The position numbers and the translations under genes were made by a program. Shown in pieces: positions 6,446 to 8,604 of a DNA stretch of 8,604 nt (positions are counted from its first letter, which is position 1; each line of letters starts with the position of its first letter). The notes beneath the pieces are model-generated. The model was given only the letters and a program-made list of their open reading frames with translations. It did no database searches and was not told where the DNA came from. Source of the stretch: Nitrospira sp. UBA2083 (GTDB lineage: Bacteria > Nitrospirota > Nitrospiria > Nitrospirales > Nitrospiraceae); NCBI GenBank assembly GCA_002331625.1, contig DCZN01000024.1:27122-35725 (forward strand), in the 5' to 3' direction.

Positions 6446-7233
6446 AATTGTACAGAGTCACGGCACTGGTCCTCAGGCATCTGTATCTCTATCGGAGAAG
6501 TTTGCCGAGGATCATGGAGATTTTTTACTGGCCGTTTCTGGATCTCGTGATCTGGGGATTTATCACGCTCTATCTCGCACGTTATCAAACCCAGGTTCCA
6601 GGGTTTGTGACATTTTTTCTGGGAGCGCTCATTCTCTGGGACATGTTATTCCGTGCGCAGCAGGGGATCACGATCACGTTTCTTGAAGAACTCTGGGCGC
6701 GCAATCTCATGAACTTATTTGCCAGTCCCCTGAAGCCGAGCGAATTTCTGGCAGCTACCATGGTCATGAGTGTGATGAAGGTCACGATGGTTTCGATCGT
6801 TATGGGGGGATGCGCCCTGGTCTTCTATTCCTATAACGTTTTAGTGATCGGTTTGTGGCTTCTCCCCTTTGTGCTGAACCTTGTCGTGACCGGCTGGATT
6901 ATCGGCGTATTCACGACGTCGCTCATTATGCGATTCGGACAGGAAGCGGAAGTCCTCGCCTGGAGCATGGTGTTTTTATTCCAGCCGATCTCCTGTGTCT
7001 TCTATCCCATGGAGGTCCTCCCCGTATGGCTGAAGGGGATTGCGTGGGCAAACCCGGCCGCCCATATCTTTGAGGGAATGCGTGTTGTGCTCAGTACCGG
7101 AGAGGCTCCGCTTGGGAACCTGGCCTGGGCTGTCGGCCTGAACGGGGTATTGTTGATCGGTGTGATAACCTGGTTCTACTGGACCATTGCGTATTGTAAG
7201 GATCAAGGACTCCTGGTTCGTGTCGGAGAGTAA
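6442..7233 (+). CDS. ABC-2 type transporter permease
   Basis: This 263-residue integral membrane protein has about six hydrophobic spans: roughly 27-46, 53-70, 98-125, 130-155, 170-190 and 228-250. After the second span comes FLEELWARNLMNLFASPLKPSEFLAA, the cytoplasmic coupling region typical of ABC-2 permeases. A later block (FYPMEVLPVWLKGIAWANPAAHIFEGMRVVL) is the conserved C-terminal signature of the same family. It should form the channel driven by the ATPase at 5298. The ATG at 6442 overlaps the upstream stop (ATGA) and is preferred over a GTG at 6436; GAGA lies about 7 bases upstream. It is the last gene of the operon, and an insertion sequence begins within a few bases of its stop. Direction is probably export; substrate unknown. 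Confidence 0.92.
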   Translation: MKLYRVTALVLRHLYLYRRSLPRIMEIFYWPFLDLVIWGFITLYLARYQTQVPGFVTFFLGALILWDMLFRAQQGITITFLEELWARNLMNLFASPLKPSEFLAATMVMSVMKVTMVSIVMGGCALVFYSYNVLVIGLWLLPFVLNLVVTGWIIGVFTTSLIMRFGQEAEVLAWSMVFLFQPISCVFYPMEVLPVWLKGIAWANPAAHIFEGMRVVLSTGEAPLGNLAWAVGLNGVLLIGVITWFYWTIAYCKDQGLLVRVGE

Positions 7234-7252
7234 GGTGTAATCCCAAAGTGAT

Positions 7253-7283
7253 AATGTCCGGTTTCGCCACAATAGAAATGTCC
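7253..7283. repeat. Left-end spaced repeats of the insertion sequence (AATGTCC twice, 24-base period)
   Basis: AATGTCC occurs at 7253-7259 and again at 7277-7283, each preceded by A/T-rich bases. Regularly spaced short repeats at an element end usually mark transposase binding sites. This spacing fits a multi-site left end upstream of the transposase gene. Confidence 0.6.
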
Positions 7284-7311
7284 TCTGCATGGGTAGACTC
7301 CCGACTCTCAG

Positions 7312-7318
7312 AAGGAGG
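7312..7318 (+). promoter_or_regulatory. Strong ribosome binding site of the transposase gene
   Basis: AAGGAGG lies 5 bases before the ATG at 7324. It decides the start over an in-frame ATG at 7348, and it is the best Shine-Dalgarno match in the window. Confidence 0.75.
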
Positions 7319-7323
7319 GCGGG

Positions 7324-8598
7324 ATGGTCAGAGAGGACAGAGTCACGATGAGTGGAAAGGAATTGCGGCGAGTGCATGTGATTCGGCAGGTGCTAGAGCA
7401 CCGTCTCACGCAGAAGGAAGCCGGCATGCTGTTGGGTTTGACGGATCGGCAGATCCGGCGTCTGAGGCGCCGGATGGAACAGGAAGGCGAGCACGGCCTG
7501 GTGCATCGGGCCCGAGGCCGTCCCTCGAACCGGCGAATCCCCGAGGGGCGCAAGGCGAAGATCCTCCAGCTCTACGAGACGCGGTATGGGGATTTCGGGC
7601 CGACCTTGGCGATCGAGAAGTTGACCGAGCGCCACCGGCTTACGCTCAGTGATGAAACGCTCCGGCGCTGGTTGCAGGAACGGGGGATTGAGCATTTCGC
7701 CCGTCGGAAGCGACCGCACCGCGCGTGGCGAGAGCGGAAAGCCCACGTGGGTGAGTTGGTGCAGTTAGATGGCTCACACCATGACTGGTTCGAAGGACGT
7801 GGGCCACAGTGTGTCTTGCTGGCATACATCGATGATGCTAGCAGCCGCGTCTTCGCGCGGTTCTACGACTATGAGGGCACGATCCCGGCCATGGACAGCT
7901 TCGGGCACTATCTCCGGCAGTATGGGCTGCCACTGGCCATCTATACGGACAAGCACACGACCTACCAGTCGTCGGCCGAACCCACGATCGAGGAGCAGCT
8001 CGCCGGTGTGGTGCCCGTGAGTCAGTTTGGACGGGCGCTTCACGAGCTGGGGGTCGAGCGGATCACGGCCCATTCCCCACAGGCAAAGGGACGAGTGGAG
8101 CGCCTGTTTAAAACGTTTCAAGATCGGCTGGTCAAAGAGCTACGCCTGGCGAGGATTGCCACGCTCGCGGCGGCGAACCGTTTTCTGGACGACTATCTAT
8201 CGCGGTACAACCGGCGCTTTACGGTTCCGCCTGCCCAGCGCACCGACTTGCATCGGCCGTGTCCGGCCCGCGGAGCACTGGATCGTATCCTCTGTATCAA
8301 GACGACGCGAGTGCTGCGGCGTGATTGGACGGTGGCCCACAACGGGCGCCTCTATCAAGTGCACACCAATGTGCGAGCGAGGCAGGTGGTCATCGAGGAC
8401 CGGCTGGATGGGACGTTGCGCATGACGCATCGAGGCCACGTGCTCACGTATCATCCGATCGCTGAACGTCCGATCCGCCCGGTAGAACCACGGACGGTGT
8501 CACATCGGCACCGACCCGTCAAACAGGCGAGGACGCATCCGTGGCGGAAACGGGTCCTGCCTCCACGCGAACTCCTCGCGGCGGCGGGCAGTACCTAA
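7324..8598 (+). CDS. ISNCY/IS1202-type DDE transposase (intact)
   Basis: This 424-residue protein cuts and joins the ends of its insertion sequence. A helix-turn-helix lies at about 28-50 (LTQKEAGMLLGLTDRQIRRL), followed by a basic linker (RARGRPSNRR) and a second small DNA-binding region at about 80-120. The integrase-like core carries Asp149 in QLDGSHHDWF, Asp209 in IYTDKHTTY and Glu259 in QAKGRVERLFKT, the expected D-D-E triad. FGRALHELGVERITAHSPQAKGR, FNRRF-like YNRRFTVPPAQR and the C-terminal beta-rich LDGTLRMTHRGH block are typical of the ISNCY group. There is no frameshift or internal stop, so it may be active. It is Arg-rich and looks more GC-rich than the operon beside it, consistent with recent acquisition. 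Confidence 0.93.
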   Translation: MVREDRVTMSGKELRRVHVIRQVLEHRLTQKEAGMLLGLTDRQIRRLRRRMEQEGEHGLVHRARGRPSNRRIPEGRKAKILQLYETRYGDFGPTLAIEKLTERHRLTLSDETLRRWLQERGIEHFARRKRPHRAWRERKAHVGELVQLDGSHHDWFEGRGPQCVLLAYIDDASSRVFARFYDYEGTIPAMDSFGHYLRQYGLPLAIYTDKHTTYQSSAEPTIEEQLAGVVPVSQFGRALHELGVERITAHSPQAKGRVERLFKTFQDRLVKELRLARIATLAAANRFLDDYLSRYNRRFTVPPAQRTDLHRPCPARGALDRILCIKTTRVLRRDWTVAHNGRLYQVHTNVRARQVVIEDRLDGTLRMTHRGHVLTYHPIAERPIRPVEPRTVSHRHRPVKQARTHPWRKRVLPPRELLAAAGST

Positions 8599-8604
8599 CC
8601 CGGA

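Larger units (their letters stand above)
7236..8604 (+). mobile_element. Insertion sequence of the ISNCY/IS1202 type, right end outside window
   Basis: The element holds one intact transposase and a left end with two spaced AATGTCC motifs. The outermost tip is not fixed: it lies between about 7236 and 7248, within 15 bases of the permease stop. The inner left-end string GTGATAATGTCCGG (7248-7261) has the reverse complement CCGGACATTATCAC, and the window stops at CCGGA (8600-8604), six bases or so after the transposase stop. The right inverted repeat therefore probably begins at the very end of the window and continues outside. Only five bases of that match are visible, so it is suggestive and not proof. 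Confidence 0.8.

Noticed and set aside
7205..7248. A dif-like Xer site next to the insertion sequence, since some IS1202-type elements are reported beside such sites
   Set aside because: No pair of arms resembling XerC/XerD sites with a six-base spacer is visible in the left flank.
7248..7652. A 134-codon + strand open frame starting inside the insertion sequence left end
   Set aside because: It overlaps the transposase start in another frame, has no family features and lacks a good ribosome site.

Overview
The window (about 57% GC by eye, dense genes, all on the + strand) looks like a chromosomal segment of a Nitrospira-type bacterium (phylum Nitrospirota). This rests on the gene content and the style of the proteins, not on a database match. 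The left edge cuts a DegP/DegQ-type serine protease and the right edge cuts an insertion sequence. No RNA genes and no CRISPR arrays were seen, and no gap between genes exceeds about 115 bases.

Layout: (1) 1-624, the two PDZ domains of an HtrA/Do-like periplasmic protease. (2) about 727-1662, tatC. (3) 1776-7233, seven tightly packed genes that read as one operon: an Mrp/Nbp35-type Fe-S scaffold ATPase, moeA, mobB, a membrane-anchored six-heme NapC/NirT-like cytochrome c, an ABC ATPase, a small three-helix membrane protein with a Cys/His tail, and an ABC-2 permease. Junctions are 4-base stop/start overlaps (mrp/moeA, ATPase/small protein, small protein/permease), direct abutment (moeA/mobB), a 17-base overlap (mobB/cytochrome) and a gap of about 20 bases (cytochrome/ATPase). 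(4) from about 7236 to beyond 8604, an ISNCY/IS1202-type insertion sequence with an intact transposase.

Working together: TatC exports folded cofactor-bearing proteins, Mrp supplies Fe-S clusters, MoeA inserts molybdenum and MobB supports guanine dinucleotide attachment. These are the steps needed to mature a Tat-exported Mo/Fe-S enzyme. In Nitrospira the obvious client would be the periplasm-facing nitrite oxidoreductase, or another DMSO-reductase-family enzyme. The multiheme cytochrome and the three-gene ABC module extend the same transcript into envelope electron transfer and an unknown transport step. That cytochrome-ABC segment, with its small Cys/His-tailed partner, is the least explained part of the window.
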